Of a DNA stretch of 64,000 bases, positions 1 through 8,397 are shown one piece after another; position 1 is the first letter of the stretch; each line of letters begins with the position of its first letter. The stretch lies in assembly GCA_905221545.1 (NCBI GenBank), contig CAJNDO010000001.1, positions 62,001-126,000 on the forward strand. Direction: 5' to 3'. The translations under genes and the position numbers were made by a program. The notes below the pieces were generated by a model. It did no database searches, was not told the DNA's origin, and saw nothing but the letters and a program-made list of their open reading frames with translations. The stretch is from a bacterium. GTDB taxonomy: Bacteria; Bacillota; Bacilli; Lactobacillales; Streptococcaceae.

Positions 1-97
1 TTTACCGTGTTTTTTAAAACTTAATCGGGAGGAGGACTTAAAAATAAATTGTAAAAATAGAGAATAACAAAACTCTGTTTTACTATAAGTCGTTAAT

Positions 98-394
98 CTA
101 AGTGTCAACATTTAGGACCGTTTTTTGATAGGAGTATTTCCTAGTCAACTTACTTTCTTTCACGCTTTCAACATTAAAAATGAAGTAGTGATCACGATTG
201 TCTTTGGCATTTTCTTTATTTAATTTGAAGTAGTTTTTCATAGATTTAGCCATGGTAAGCATGATGTCGTCTGTTAAGAAAGTCAAAGGTGTGTCTAACG
301 CAGAATATTTATAGAAGTCTGTTTCAAATTTACGATAGTTCTCGCTAAAATAATCCATTTGCAATTCATTTCTATGAAATTCAAGCTGAATCAT
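98..394 (-). CDS. Small hypothetical protein, last gene of the UmuC module
   Basis: A 98-residue acidic soluble protein with no signal peptide or membrane segment. I recognise no named domain; short proteins like this follow the umuC gene in streptococcal integrative elements, as far as I recall. Its start overlaps the end of the YolD-like gene by 14 bp, so it is the distal gene of the operon and is probably translationally coupled. Function unknown. No terminator could be identified in the 97 bases left before the window edge. Confidence 0.6.
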   Translation of the reverse strand: MIQLEFHRNELQMDYFSENYRKFETDFYKYSALDTPLTFLTDDIMLTMAKSMKNYFKLNKENAKDNRDHYFIFNVESVKESKLTRKYSYQKTVLNVDT

Positions 395-749
395 GATTTA
401 CCTCCGATTCTAATTGGATATTGATGATTTCTGAAATTGGAATGTTCTTGTAACCACTTGGTGTTTTAAGCAGCACTTGCTGATTTGAAATATTTGGTAT
501 AGTGCCTGTATGGGATTTAATTTCTTTTTTAGTTAGTACGCTGATACGAGCAGTTAATTGATTAGCGTATACTTGACTAAGAAGTAGTAACTTTCTATCA
601 GTAGATGTATTTGTGATGTAGGATGTTTGATTATGATCATCACTAAGAGCAGAGCTATGCTCAGATAAGAAAAATCCCATCCATTTTTGCATTTTTTTAT
701 CCTGATATTCTCTAGCTGATTGAAATGGTAAATAGGAACGGTCTATCAT
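381..749 (-). CDS. YolD-like protein
   Basis: A 122-residue protein. Residues 19-35 (KMQKWMGFFLSEH) match the 'R/K-G-x-x-K-W-x-x-F-x-x-x-E-H' opening of the YolD-like family, and the second half (TGTI..., then IPISEIINIQ) fits the small beta-rich remainder of that family. In Bacillus, YolD proteins are encoded next to Y-family polymerases of the UvrX/YqjW type, and the same pairing is seen here: the start codon overlaps the end of the umuC-like gene by 4 bp. The assignment rests on motif resemblance plus context. Its molecular role is not established; partner or regulator of the polymerase is the likely one. Confidence 0.6.
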   Translation of the reverse strand: MIDRSYLPFQSAREYQDKKMQKWMGFFLSEHSSALSDDHNQTSYITNTSTDRKLLLLSQVYANQLTARISVLTKKEIKSHTGTIPNISNQQVLLKTPSGYKNIPISEIINIQLESEVNHDSA

Positions 750-2161
750 TTTAATCCCTCCAGGCCACCAGCAGAGTGACCACCAACTAATTTACTTCTT
801 GCAATATTTCTGGAACTGTCTAAAAGGACGGTTCCTTTTTGTATGGCTAAAAAACCAAATTTGTCTCGAATAGTATCAATAGCAGTTTGTAATTTTTCTT
901 CTCTATATATTGTTTCGATATCATCAAAGAGTGAAATCAGTGTATAGTTTTCATCGACAAAACCGCTGTAGCTTACTCCTATATTTCTAACAGCACCACT
1001 AGAGTATTTGCTTCTGAATAATTTTAATACTGTATCAACTAGCACTCTAGTGGTATTTGTAGGATCAATCTTCATCTGAGCATTGATTGGAGATTTCATC
1101 TCTACTTTGGAGTATCCCACTAAAATATGAACGACAGTGGCTTTTTTATGTTCGTGTCGCATTCGAATGGCAACCTGTTCTGCCATTTCAGTAAGTACAA
1201 TTTCAATGTCACGCTGCCGAACATAGTCGCGAGGTAGAACCTGTGAGTTTCCTAAACCGTGAGATTTTGGTTTATAAGGTTCATGGACGTTGCTCTCATC
1301 CACTCCATTAGCGTGAAACCATAGTTGGACACCGTTAACACCAAACTCTTTCTTAAGTATATCTGGGTTAAAGTTTGCTAACTCTTTGATAGAATTGATT
1401 CCGAGTTTGTGTAGCCTTTTTTCAGTACGGCTACCAATCCCCCAAAAATCTGTCAGCTTTGGAATTTGCCAAACCTTTTTTTCTACATCTTCGTATGACC
1501 AATTTGCTCGCATAGTAGGGGTTTTCTTCGCCTCATTATCAAGAGCTAATTTTGCCATAAGCGGATTAGCATTACTCATACCAATCGTTGAAATGATTCC
1601 CGTCTTTTTCCAAATATCATGTTGAATCTTTGATGATACCACATCGAGTTTACTTTTTCTATCCATGAACTTATCATGGACAAAATAATTAAGAGAAGAG
1701 GTTAAATCAATAAAACCTTCATCAATGGAGTAAGGTAAGATATCATTCGAACTAGCATAGTTCTGAAACACGTGTTGAATTTCTATATTTTTTTCAATAT
1801 ATCTGTCCATTCGTGGAGGAACGATAAGTGTTCTCTTGGCCCAATTCTCAATATAGGAAACATATTGGGGTGTAATATCTAATCCTTGTCGTCTAGCATT
1901 ATAATAGCTAAATTTTCTTGTGTTAATGTCAAAAGGTAGGTCGTAGGAACGACCTACGTTTGATTTACCAAACACTTTCTTGAATACAGGAGAAGAAGCG
2001 AGTATCAATCCAGCAGAGTTGTCTGCACGACTCATAACACACAACGAAGTATGCAGTGGATTTAAACCTCTATCAACACATTCAACGGAAGCGTAGAAAG
2101 ACTTCATATCGATAAAAGCTATATCTGAACGCGGTTCTTTGGAATAGTCAATATAACCCAT
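746..2161 (-). CDS. umuC: Y-family DNA polymerase, UmuC/ImpB-type
   Basis: A 471-residue translesion DNA polymerase that would copy damaged template after SOS-type induction. Catalytic metal ligands are visible: Asp18 in IDMKSFYASVE and the S-I-D-E motif with Asp147-Glu148. A helix-hairpin-helix-like thumb follows (FWGIGSRTEKRLHKLGI), and the C-terminal third fits the little-finger domain. The length suits Gram-positive UvrX/UmuC proteins and there is no UmuD in the cluster. It sits mid-operon, 4 bp downstream of a 100-residue unknown and overlapping the YolD-like gene. The S24 repressor upstream is the probable regulator. Polymerases of this type are carried by streptococcal integrative elements, so it may be acquired rather than core. 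Confidence 0.9.
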   Translation of the reverse strand: MGYIDYSKEPRSDIAFIDMKSFYASVECVDRGLNPLHTSLCVMSRADNSAGLILASSPVFKKVFGKSNVGRSYDLPFDINTRKFSYYNARRQGLDITPQYVSYIENWAKRTLIVPPRMDRYIEKNIEIQHVFQNYASSNDILPYSIDEGFIDLTSSLNYFVHDKFMDRKSKLDVVSSKIQHDIWKKTGIISTIGMSNANPLMAKLALDNEAKKTPTMRANWSYEDVEKKVWQIPKLTDFWGIGSRTEKRLHKLGINSIKELANFNPDILKKEFGVNGVQLWFHANGVDESNVHEPYKPKSHGLGNSQVLPRDYVRQRDIEIVLTEMAEQVAIRMRHEHKKATVVHILVGYSKVEMKSPINAQMKIDPTNTTRVLVDTVLKLFRSKYSSGAVRNIGVSYSGFVDENYTLISLFDDIETIYREEKLQTAIDTIRDKFGFLAIQKGTVLLDSSRNIARSKLVGGHSAGGLEGLK

Positions 2162-2165
2162 AGTG

Positions 2166-2468
2166 TCAATCCTTGGGTCTCAAGTGTTCGACGTAGGGTA
2201 GTTCTTCTTTTCTAAGTATATCCGTAAAATCTTTATCTTTAATACTGTAGTAATCTTGCACTTTCTGAACTATTTCTTCATCATCTGAGTACATTAGTGC
2301 TTGTAATCTATTTTCTGGGTTAGTAGATTTGCTAATATGGTAATTATTTTGTATAAACCACCCTTTAACTAAGGATAGGACATAAGTTGTAGCATCAATT
2401 ATACCGTACTCTTCTGTTTTCAGGTAAATTCGATTTTCAGGGCCGATAAATAAGTTATCGTCAATCAT
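2166..2468 (-). CDS. Small hypothetical protein upstream of umuC
   Basis: A 100-residue soluble protein, alpha/beta by appearance, with no recognisable motif. It overlaps the preceding 64-residue gene by 4 bp and ends 4 bp before umuC, so the three are surely co-transcribed and probably translationally coupled. The position suggests an accessory of the polymerase module, but nothing in the sequence shows the function. Confidence 0.6.
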   Translation of the reverse strand: MIDDNLFIGPENRIYLKTEEYGIIDATTYVLSLVKGWFIQNNYHISKSTNPENRLQALMYSDDEEIVQKVQDYYSIKDKDFTDILRKEELPYVEHLRPKD

Positions 2469-2659
2469 TTTGAAAACTCCTCTCTTTCTCGTTTGAAATT
2501 TGTTAGAAAATCAGATAATTTTTGTTTTTCTTCTTCGCTCATAGGTGGTGTGTTGGGATCTTCAACAGAAAATTCGATAGGATAGAGTTCTCCATCTATT
2601 TCAATCCATTCCTTCCTACGATGGCAGTTACAATCTAAGTTATGCTCAATTATTTCCAT
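2465..2659 (-). CDS. Small hypothetical protein, first gene after the repressor
   Basis: A 64-residue acidic protein. The N-terminal part carries Cys10, Cys12 and His13 (LDCNCHRRKEW), too few ligands to call a zinc site. The C-terminal half is a charged helix. It overlaps the next gene by 4 bp and lies 136 bp downstream of the S24 repressor gene, so it may be led by its own promoter in that gap. Function unknown. Confidence 0.55.
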   Translation of the reverse strand: MEIIEHNLDCNCHRRKEWIEIDGELYPIEFSVEDPNTPPMSEEEKQKLSDFLTNFKREREEFSK

Positions 2660-2795
2660 TAGTAATCTTCTTTCTAATTCATTATTGACAATTAGGGAGT
2701 AATTCCATTATTTTCGTTCTTATGGTAAAGTGAAAAATATTATGAAGTAAATAATCGATTTTAGTAAATCAATGACTAGATATCCAAAAAATAAA
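2660..2795. promoter_or_regulatory. Spacer between repressor and umuC operon; element-end-like motif
   Basis: This 136-bp AT-rich gap is the likely site of the umuC-operon promoter; I could not settle on one -35/-10 pair. At 2719-2736, read on the minus strand, lies TTTTCACTTTACCATAAG. It matches the start of the 28-bp repeats at 11512-11539 and 11568-11595 (TTTTCACTTTAATAAG) apart from a 2-base insertion. The orientation is opposite to the right-hand copies, as inverted ends of one element would be. The match is short and in AT-rich DNA, so it is suggestive only. Confidence 0.35.
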
Positions 2796-3482
2796 TTAAG
2801 TCTCAATAGGAGTAAAATGACCCACTACCTTACCAATGATACGTGGTTGTTCTTCATAAGGGGCAAAGATATCATCATATTTTTCATTGATGGAAACCAT
2901 TCGTAAATAAGTTTTATTGCGGTATATTTTTTTAATGTATGTTTGACCATTAAACTCAACCGCATATATTTGACCATCATCAATATTCATAGATTGCTTG
3001 ATTAGAACAACATCCCCATTAGGGAGTTCTGGCTCCATAGAATCTCCTACAATCCATGAAGCAAAGTCATGAGGAATGTCTTCTGTTGAATAAGTAATGG
3101 TGTATTCTCCATCACCAAAGTAGGAGAAGCCTAAACCTGCTGACATACCTTCATATGTTTTATAGGGGAATAAATCTATTACCTTCTCATTTACTGTTGA
3201 TAGTTGTTCATCTAATAGATCAGAAGAATAAGTGACTACTTTATCTTTATTTACTTGATTTAAACGACTATAAATCTTAATAATTTCACCATGTGCTTCA
3301 AAATAAGATAAATCGACTTCTAAGAAAGCTGCTAATTCTTTTAAATTTTGTTCAGATGGCATAGATTTTCCATTTTCCCAATTTGAAACAGCAACTTTTG
3401 AAATATTTAATTGTGAACCTAGTTTTTCTTGACTAAGTTTTTTTTCTTTGCGCAAAGCTTTTAAACGTTGACCTGAAAACAT
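2796..3482 (-). CDS. LexA/HdiR-like repressor, HTH-XRE plus S24 peptidase
   Basis: A 228-residue two-domain repressor. Residues 5-60 are an XRE helix-turn-helix (LSQEKLGSQLNISKVAVSNWENGKSMPS). Residues 110-225 are an S24 self-cleaving domain, with a candidate Ala115-Gly116 cleavage bond, Ser148 in GDSMEP as nucleophile and Lys184/185 in YIKKIYR as general base. Proteins of this type (HdiR in Lactococcus, phage CI/LexA) are cut after RecA is activated by DNA damage and so release their operons. It heads the umuC cluster and is divergent from the recombinase operon, 131 bp away, with palindromes between them. That layout suggests it controls both sides; this is inferred, not shown. Confidence 0.88.
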   Translation of the reverse strand: MFSGQRLKALRKEKKLSQEKLGSQLNISKVAVSNWENGKSMPSEQNLKELAAFLEVDLSYFEAHGEIIKIYSRLNQVNKDKVVTYSSDLLDEQLSTVNEKVIDLFPYKTYEGMSAGLGFSYFGDGEYTITYSTEDIPHDFASWIVGDSMEPELPNGDVVLIKQSMNIDDGQIYAVEFNGQTYIKKIYRNKTYLRMVSINEKYDDIFAPYEEQPRIIGKVVGHFTPIET

Positions 3483-3613
3483 ATATCTCCTTTTTGTTAA
3501 TTAACTTTTACAAATTATTTAACATTTTATGAACTTTTTACTTTACTTTTATTCTAGCAAAAAGTTATAATAAAGTCAATTGTTAATTATATACTTAACA
3601 AATAGGAGGCGAA
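3483..3613. promoter_or_regulatory. Divergent promoter region with palindromic operator candidates
   Basis: The region separates the repressor gene from the recombinase operon. A perfect 10-bp palindrome GTTAATTAAC lies at 3496-3505, next to the repressor start. TGTTAA-N8-TTAACA lies at 3581-3600, just before the first recombinase. Both share TGTTAA and are candidate repressor operators. A plus-strand promoter reads TTTACT (3542-3547), 18-bp spacer, TATAAT (3566-3571), placing the 3581-3600 palindrome over the transcription start. The ribosome site AGGAGG is at 3604-3609. No copy of the right-end repeat seen near dif was found here. Confidence 0.5.
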
Positions 3614-4873
3614 ATGAAATTTGTAACTTACAAACATTCATTAATTTTGGGTGATAATAACATCGTTACTAAACAGTTTATAGCCATTAAATATGATGAT
3701 GGGATTTTGCAATTTACTGATTTTCACCGTTATGTTAAATCTTCATCAAAGATTAAATCCATTTCTGATGATGGCAATAAACGATTTTTTTACGTTGTTA
3801 AGTTTCTAAATTTTATTTTTGGTGCTCTTGGACTTAAAAGTGTGGATCAATTAACACTCGAAATGGTTAAGGAGTTTTTTACTCTCTATGGATTATCTCG
3901 GTTACCAGGTGATAATAGAAAAAGAAAGAAAACTACAGTTGAAAATTGTGTAAATGCAGTTCTTGATTTTTTAACTCTTTATTTAAATGAACGAAAAGAA
4001 AAAGCTAAATTAAAAACTGAAGAACTGTATTCAATAACGAATTTTACAAACAAACGAGGACGACTTGTAAAACGAAAGGATCCAAATTTTGAAATATTTG
4101 TAGATGACAGTAGTGCTGAAAAAGCAATTTTTCGTGATATGCCAAATAGTGCTTTTGAAATGCTATTTTCTCACATTGCACAATTTCATAAGGATTTACT
4201 CATGGTTGTCGCTTTGGGCGCTTTCGCTGGTTTAAGACCATCAGAAGCTTGTAATGTCAGACGTGAAGATAGTCCTTTAGGTCCAGGTATTTTATTCCAC
4301 CAGACTGAAGACCAAGTATTTAAAATTGAAATTGATTTACGAAAAGAAATGCCCTTAAGAAGCGATTTAAGGCCGACTGGACGGATTAAGAGGGAGAGAC
4401 TTCAAACAGTACCTTATATCTTCTTAGATGTCTTTTTAGACACCTATAATGACTACATGAGCTATTTAGAAGGGAAAAAGTATGAGATAGACTATGGCCC
4501 ATTAAGTCTTAATAAACAAGGAAAGGCATTATCATATGACGTATATTATCAACGCTTTCGAAAAATTATCAGGGAAGAAATGATCCCACTCTTTTTAAAA
4601 TCTGATGATGCAGAAGTCGTTTTCTTTGGTCATCTTTTACAAGAAAACAATATTTCTCCTCATATCTTTAGGCATTGGTATACAACTCAACTAGTGTTGT
4701 CTGGTGTTGATGAAATTAGTGAGTTGATGTCTGCTAGGGGAGACAATTCTCCTGAGAGCGCTTGGGTTTATCTACAGAATAAAGGAGAAATCGCAAAACA
4801 ATATGGTCAGGTAAACAATGGTATGTTCGATTATCTAAATTGGGAAGCAGAAAAATTATTTGGCGAACATTAA
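3614..4873 (+). CDS. Tyrosine recombinase 1 (TnpA-like)
   Basis: A 419-residue site-specific recombinase. Catalytic residues are visible: Arg208 (AGLRPSEA), His350-x-x-Arg353-His354 (PHIFRHWYTTQL) and Tyr386 (SAWVYLQ). The N-terminal ~180 residues would form the SAM-like core-binding domain. The segment between the C-terminal His and Tyr (SARGDNSPESAWVY) lacks the usual 'LGH' box and has ARGD at its place, as in other divergent trio recombinases. Start ATG is supported by AGGAGG 5 bases upstream. It is the first gene of the operon, 9 bp before recombinase 2. It would act with its two partners in cutting and joining element ends. Confidence 0.85.
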   Translation: MKFVTYKHSLILGDNNIVTKQFIAIKYDDGILQFTDFHRYVKSSSKIKSISDDGNKRFFYVVKFLNFIFGALGLKSVDQLTLEMVKEFFTLYGLSRLPGDNRKRKKTTVENCVNAVLDFLTLYLNERKEKAKLKTEELYSITNFTNKRGRLVKRKDPNFEIFVDDSSAEKAIFRDMPNSAFEMLFSHIAQFHKDLLMVVALGAFAGLRPSEACNVRREDSPLGPGILFHQTEDQVFKIEIDLRKEMPLRSDLRPTGRIKRERLQTVPYIFLDVFLDTYNDYMSYLEGKKYEIDYGPLSLNKQGKALSYDVYYQRFRKIIREEMIPLFLKSDDAEVVFFGHLLQENNISPHIFRHWYTTQLVLSGVDEISELMSARGDNSPESAWVYLQNKGEIAKQYGQVNNGMFDYLNWEAEKLFGEH

Positions 4874-4882
4874 AAGGAGTAG

Positions 4883-6739
4883 ATGTTGGTATTAGATTTA
4901 AAAAATTATCTAGAAAAAACTTTAAACGAGCTTGATGCTGATACAATAAAGAATCGTGAGAAAGTTAGTGGCTTCTTACTAGACAATAATTGGTTTGGAG
5001 TCTCTATAAACCTTGAAGATTATACTATCACTGAAGATGATGGTGAGATTCTTAAAAATCACATTATAAGCTATTTTAGAATACCGCCAGGATTTAAGAG
5101 TATGAAAGCAATCTTTGCTAAAAAGTTTCCTTCTACAAGTGAGCTATTCAATCAATTTACTAAAAAACTAAAGTTGTCGGAAGTTAATCAATTTTATTTA
5201 CTTGATTTTTTAGCATATTACTTAACTAAAGATTTATTTCTATACAGCAATGCTGAGGTAGAAAAATTAGTAGAAGTAGCTGTTGAAAATCTTACAAAAT
5301 CACTAGGTAATCATCTAATTCAATTTATAAAATGGTTACGCGATAAAGGTGTTACTCGATATCGTGTAAGTTTTGAAATGACAAAACGTTACACAATCGA
5401 TAGTACAAATGGGGCGTATGAACTAGATGAGTATTTAAATTTGATGTACTATCTATTTAATGAAGACTACATAACGAAAAATAATATGATTCTAAATGCA
5501 GCAAATTCCAAAAATTATGCTGATACATGGCTTTACCTTGCTTTACACTTTATTTGTGCTCTAAGAACAACCGATTTGGTGAGATTAGGCCATCCTAAAT
5601 TAACAAGAACTCCTACAGAAGTTCTAGAAGCAGTAGAAAATTGTACTTGGAGTAGTAGTGAGGCTAGAAGGACATTATTAAGTATCACCACAAGATTGAC
5701 TTATTTAAATATCACCCCTAATAAAACAAGTAGCACCTCTAACGTTGCTCAATTAAAGTTTCACGTACCAGAAAGTTGTCAAGTTCTAATTGGAACTTTG
5801 TTAGCTATCTGTGAGGCACATTATCAACTCAATTCATCATCTACTTCAGAAGATGCATTGATTCGTAAAATTAACACCTATGAACAGATCTCAAATTATA
5901 TGGGTGAAGAAATTGGAAGTCTCTTTTTAGAGCGAAACTTTAGTAGCCGTTCTGCAAACAAATCTTATCTTCAATCAGTCGAAATGTTAGCTGACGATAT
6001 TCTAGAAGATAAATCAGAATTAAATATAAAGGGCTACTTCTTAGCTGCATTAGCTCGCAGTCATAAAGGTGGTTTTAATGAGTTTGCACAATCAACTACG
6101 GCTTATCTTAAAGATGCACAACTTGGACAGATAAAACCCGAAATGGTCGCAAAAGAACTGTTTGAACGGGGTGTGCTATCAATGATTCCCTCTATGCTTT
6201 TAACTATTGTTACTAGAGGAAAATATAAAAAACTAACTCCTGAACAGCAAACTCAGATGATTAAGAGTTTAGATTTAACTCCATCAGAAATTGAAAAGAC
6301 ATTAGAATTGAGTATTCGTGCAGATTTGCGCTCTCAAAAAGCTTTAAAGACACTTGTTGAAAATAACGTTGGTCCTGATCAACTCCTAACAGTTTGTCAT
6401 CGTATCGGAAATGGTGAAGCTTTCTCAAAGCAAGGTGAAAGCATGTGTCTCTTATCTGCTCTTGGGAAATTCTGTCCTTATGATGATCGCCAACATTGTG
6501 TTGGTTGTCAATATGAGTTACAAACTAAATCTACATTACTTTTATTGATTGGAGAGTTTAATCGTCTTAATAAGCAGTACACTAAACTAAAAAATGATCT
6601 TGAACGAGGAAAGGTTAGAGCAATTTTAGAGCAACAGATCAAGCCATGTCTGACAGAAATGTTGCAAGCTTTATCAGAACAATATGGAGAAGCTGTATTA
6701 TCTGATTACGAAGATATTATTAAGGAGTTAGTCAATTGA
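4883..6739 (+). CDS. Recombinase 2 (TnpB-like), degenerate catalytic box
   Basis: A 618-residue protein of TnpB-like length (Tn554 TnpB is about 630). Recombinase features are present but weak: Arg228 in ALRTTDLVRL, an A-R-S-H-K segment at 391-395 in place of the H-x-x-R-H box, and a candidate nucleophile Tyr408 in TTAYLKD. A C-terminal cluster Cys522, Cys531, Cys539 and Cys542 (FCP...HCVGC) looks like a zinc site, and the last ~70 residues form a charged helix. Start ATG has AAGGAG 4 bases upstream. The divergence of the active-site box suggests it may be catalytically altered or structural within the trio. Position and length support the TnpB comparison more than motif identity does. Confidence 0.75.
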   Translation: MLVLDLKNYLEKTLNELDADTIKNREKVSGFLLDNNWFGVSINLEDYTITEDDGEILKNHIISYFRIPPGFKSMKAIFAKKFPSTSELFNQFTKKLKLSEVNQFYLLDFLAYYLTKDLFLYSNAEVEKLVEVAVENLTKSLGNHLIQFIKWLRDKGVTRYRVSFEMTKRYTIDSTNGAYELDEYLNLMYYLFNEDYITKNNMILNAANSKNYADTWLYLALHFICALRTTDLVRLGHPKLTRTPTEVLEAVENCTWSSSEARRTLLSITTRLTYLNITPNKTSSTSNVAQLKFHVPESCQVLIGTLLAICEAHYQLNSSSTSEDALIRKINTYEQISNYMGEEIGSLFLERNFSSRSANKSYLQSVEMLADDILEDKSELNIKGYFLAALARSHKGGFNEFAQSTTAYLKDAQLGQIKPEMVAKELFERGVLSMIPSMLLTIVTRGKYKKLTPEQQTQMIKSLDLTPSEIEKTLELSIRADLRSQKALKTLVENNVGPDQLLTVCHRIGNGEAFSKQGESMCLLSALGKFCPYDDRQHCVGCQYELQTKSTLLLLIGEFNRLNKQYTKLKNDLERGKVRAILEQQIKPCLTEMLQALSEQYGEAVLSDYEDIIKELVN

Positions 6740-8397
6740 ACAATCAGTCAAAACTGTTCCGTAAGGTAAATGAAATCATCTTATTTGATGATGCCGTAAT
6801 CGAAAATGCTAAAGAGTATTTTCAAGACTATGTTGAAAAAGGAATCATACTAACAGATGAATTCGAAGAGAACAAATGGGTTACAACTAATGAATATTCT
6901 AACGTTGGTTTTCTTTTCAATTTGAATAAATTTAGATATAAGAGGTTCTATGAAAAAGCATTTCAATTGTCTTATGAAGAATTTATTGATTATCTAAAAA
7001 GTTTTATAGTATTATCTATGGAACAACATGTCTTAATAACACTACAAACATTTTTAAGAGATATAAAGCGCATAATCAAAGATACGAACCTAGAGTCAGG
7101 TCTTGTAGTGGAACATATGAAGATTCATAACCCTTCACTATGCATTGATTTTCTCTCCACGCTTCCTTGCCCTGAAAACAATCAACTAAATCAATTAATT
7201 GAACAGCTAGATAATATCTTAATTAGCAGCTATCAATTGAATACAAAAAAACAACGTCAGTTAGCTCAATTCCAATCCTACTTTCTATTTAATGATATTC
7301 TTAATGAATATTGGGCCAAACAGTTATCACAGGAAGAGCGATTGTTCTATTACCCTCTCTACTTATGGTGGCAAATTACAGCAGTAGTGCCACTTAGACC
7401 TAGAGAGTTTCTTTTAACTCAAAGGAATTGTCTTACCGAAAAAGACGGAAAATATTACTTAACTCTTAGACGGAACAACTTAAAAGGAAAGGATAAAGGT
7501 GTATCTCATAAAATCTCCGAAGATTATTATTTAACAACTTATGAAATACCTTATAAACTAGCGAAGGAAATTTTAATCTATTTGGAATTAACAAAAGATT
7601 TATCATCTACTCAATTAGATACCTTATTTGTGACTGATTCACATTATAAAAAATGGAAACGACTTACTGGTACTAACAATCGCTTTTTGACATACACAAA
7701 TTTAAATACAATTTTAAAATATTTCTTTTATGAAATCATATCTAAGCAATATGGGTATTTTATCCATCACATAGATTCTCCAGAACAATTGAAAGAAAAT
7801 GAGATTAATTTTATTCACATAGGAGATACGAGGCATATTGCTATGATTAATCTTATAGCAGAAGGAGCTAGTCCTGTATCAGCAATGCTTTTAGCAGGAC
7901 ATGATAACGTAACAACCTCCTCACATTATTTTTCAAATTTAAGTCAATTTATTGAATGTAGGAGTTATCAAGTTTATCGTAAACTAACCAGCTCTCAAAC
8001 TAACTATGGAATTAGCAAAACTCAGTATAAATATATTGCAAACAAAAACTATGTCTCTCTTGACAATAAAGGGAGATGCTATTCGCCTCGTTTTGCTGAA
8101 GGTGATTATTCTGATTGCCTTAAAGTTATCAGTTCTCATGCAGAATTAGGAGCTTGCACCAGTTGTCCATTTTACCGCAAAGCTGGAAAAGACTATTTCT
8201 CTATGGATAAAACTTTTAAAAAATCAATTGACGAAGAAGCTTTGATTGTTGACGAAGCTATTAAAAGAGTCAGAGCAGGTAAAGGAAATATGGAGGATAT
8301 TGGTGAAGCACTTCTTAACTTAAAAACTATCACTCACTCTTATCAAGAATATCTAACAGAAAAACAATTAGCTTTACAGGAGTCTCCAAATGGTTAG
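6736..8397 (+). CDS. Tyrosine recombinase 3
   Basis: A 553-residue recombinase with a well-formed catalytic set: Arg221 (PLRPREF), Arg366-His367 (GDTRHIAM), His389 (LAGHDN) and Tyr398 (SHYFSNL). Downstream, Cys448, Cys461, Cys474 and Cys477 (ACTSCPF) make a probable zinc site, as in recombinase 2. The reading frame begins with TTG, whose last two bases are part of the TGA stop of recombinase 2 (TTGA overlap). TAAGGAG at 6721-6727 is a good ribosome site, so translation is coupled. No alternative ATG nearby preserves the N-terminus. Of the three, recombinase 3 has the most conventional active site. Confidence 0.85.
   Translation: MNNQSKLFRKVNEIILFDDAVIENAKEYFQDYVEKGIILTDEFEENKWVTTNEYSNVGFLFNLNKFRYKRFYEKAFQLSYEEFIDYLKSFIVLSMEQHVLITLQTFLRDIKRIIKDTNLESGLVVEHMKIHNPSLCIDFLSTLPCPENNQLNQLIEQLDNILISSYQLNTKKQRQLAQFQSYFLFNDILNEYWAKQLSQEERLFYYPLYLWWQITAVVPLRPREFLLTQRNCLTEKDGKYYLTLRRNNLKGKDKGVSHKISEDYYLTTYEIPYKLAKEILIYLELTKDLSSTQLDTLFVTDSHYKKWKRLTGTNNRFLTYTNLNTILKYFFYEIISKQYGYFIHHIDSPEQLKENEINFIHIGDTRHIAMINLIAEGASPVSAMLLAGHDNVTTSSHYFSNLSQFIECRSYQVYRKLTSSQTNYGISKTQYKYIANKNYVSLDNKGRCYSPRFAEGDYSDCLKVISSHAELGACTSCPFYRKAGKDYFSMDKTFKKSIDEEALIVDEAIKRVRAGKGNMEDIGEALLNLKTITHSYQEYLTEKQLALQESPNG

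Noticed and set aside
3530..3580. Copy of the right-end 28-bp repeat in the repressor-recombinase spacer
   Set aside because: Only scattered TTTTTACTTTA-like matches typical of AT-rich promoters; no GTACATTTTT core.
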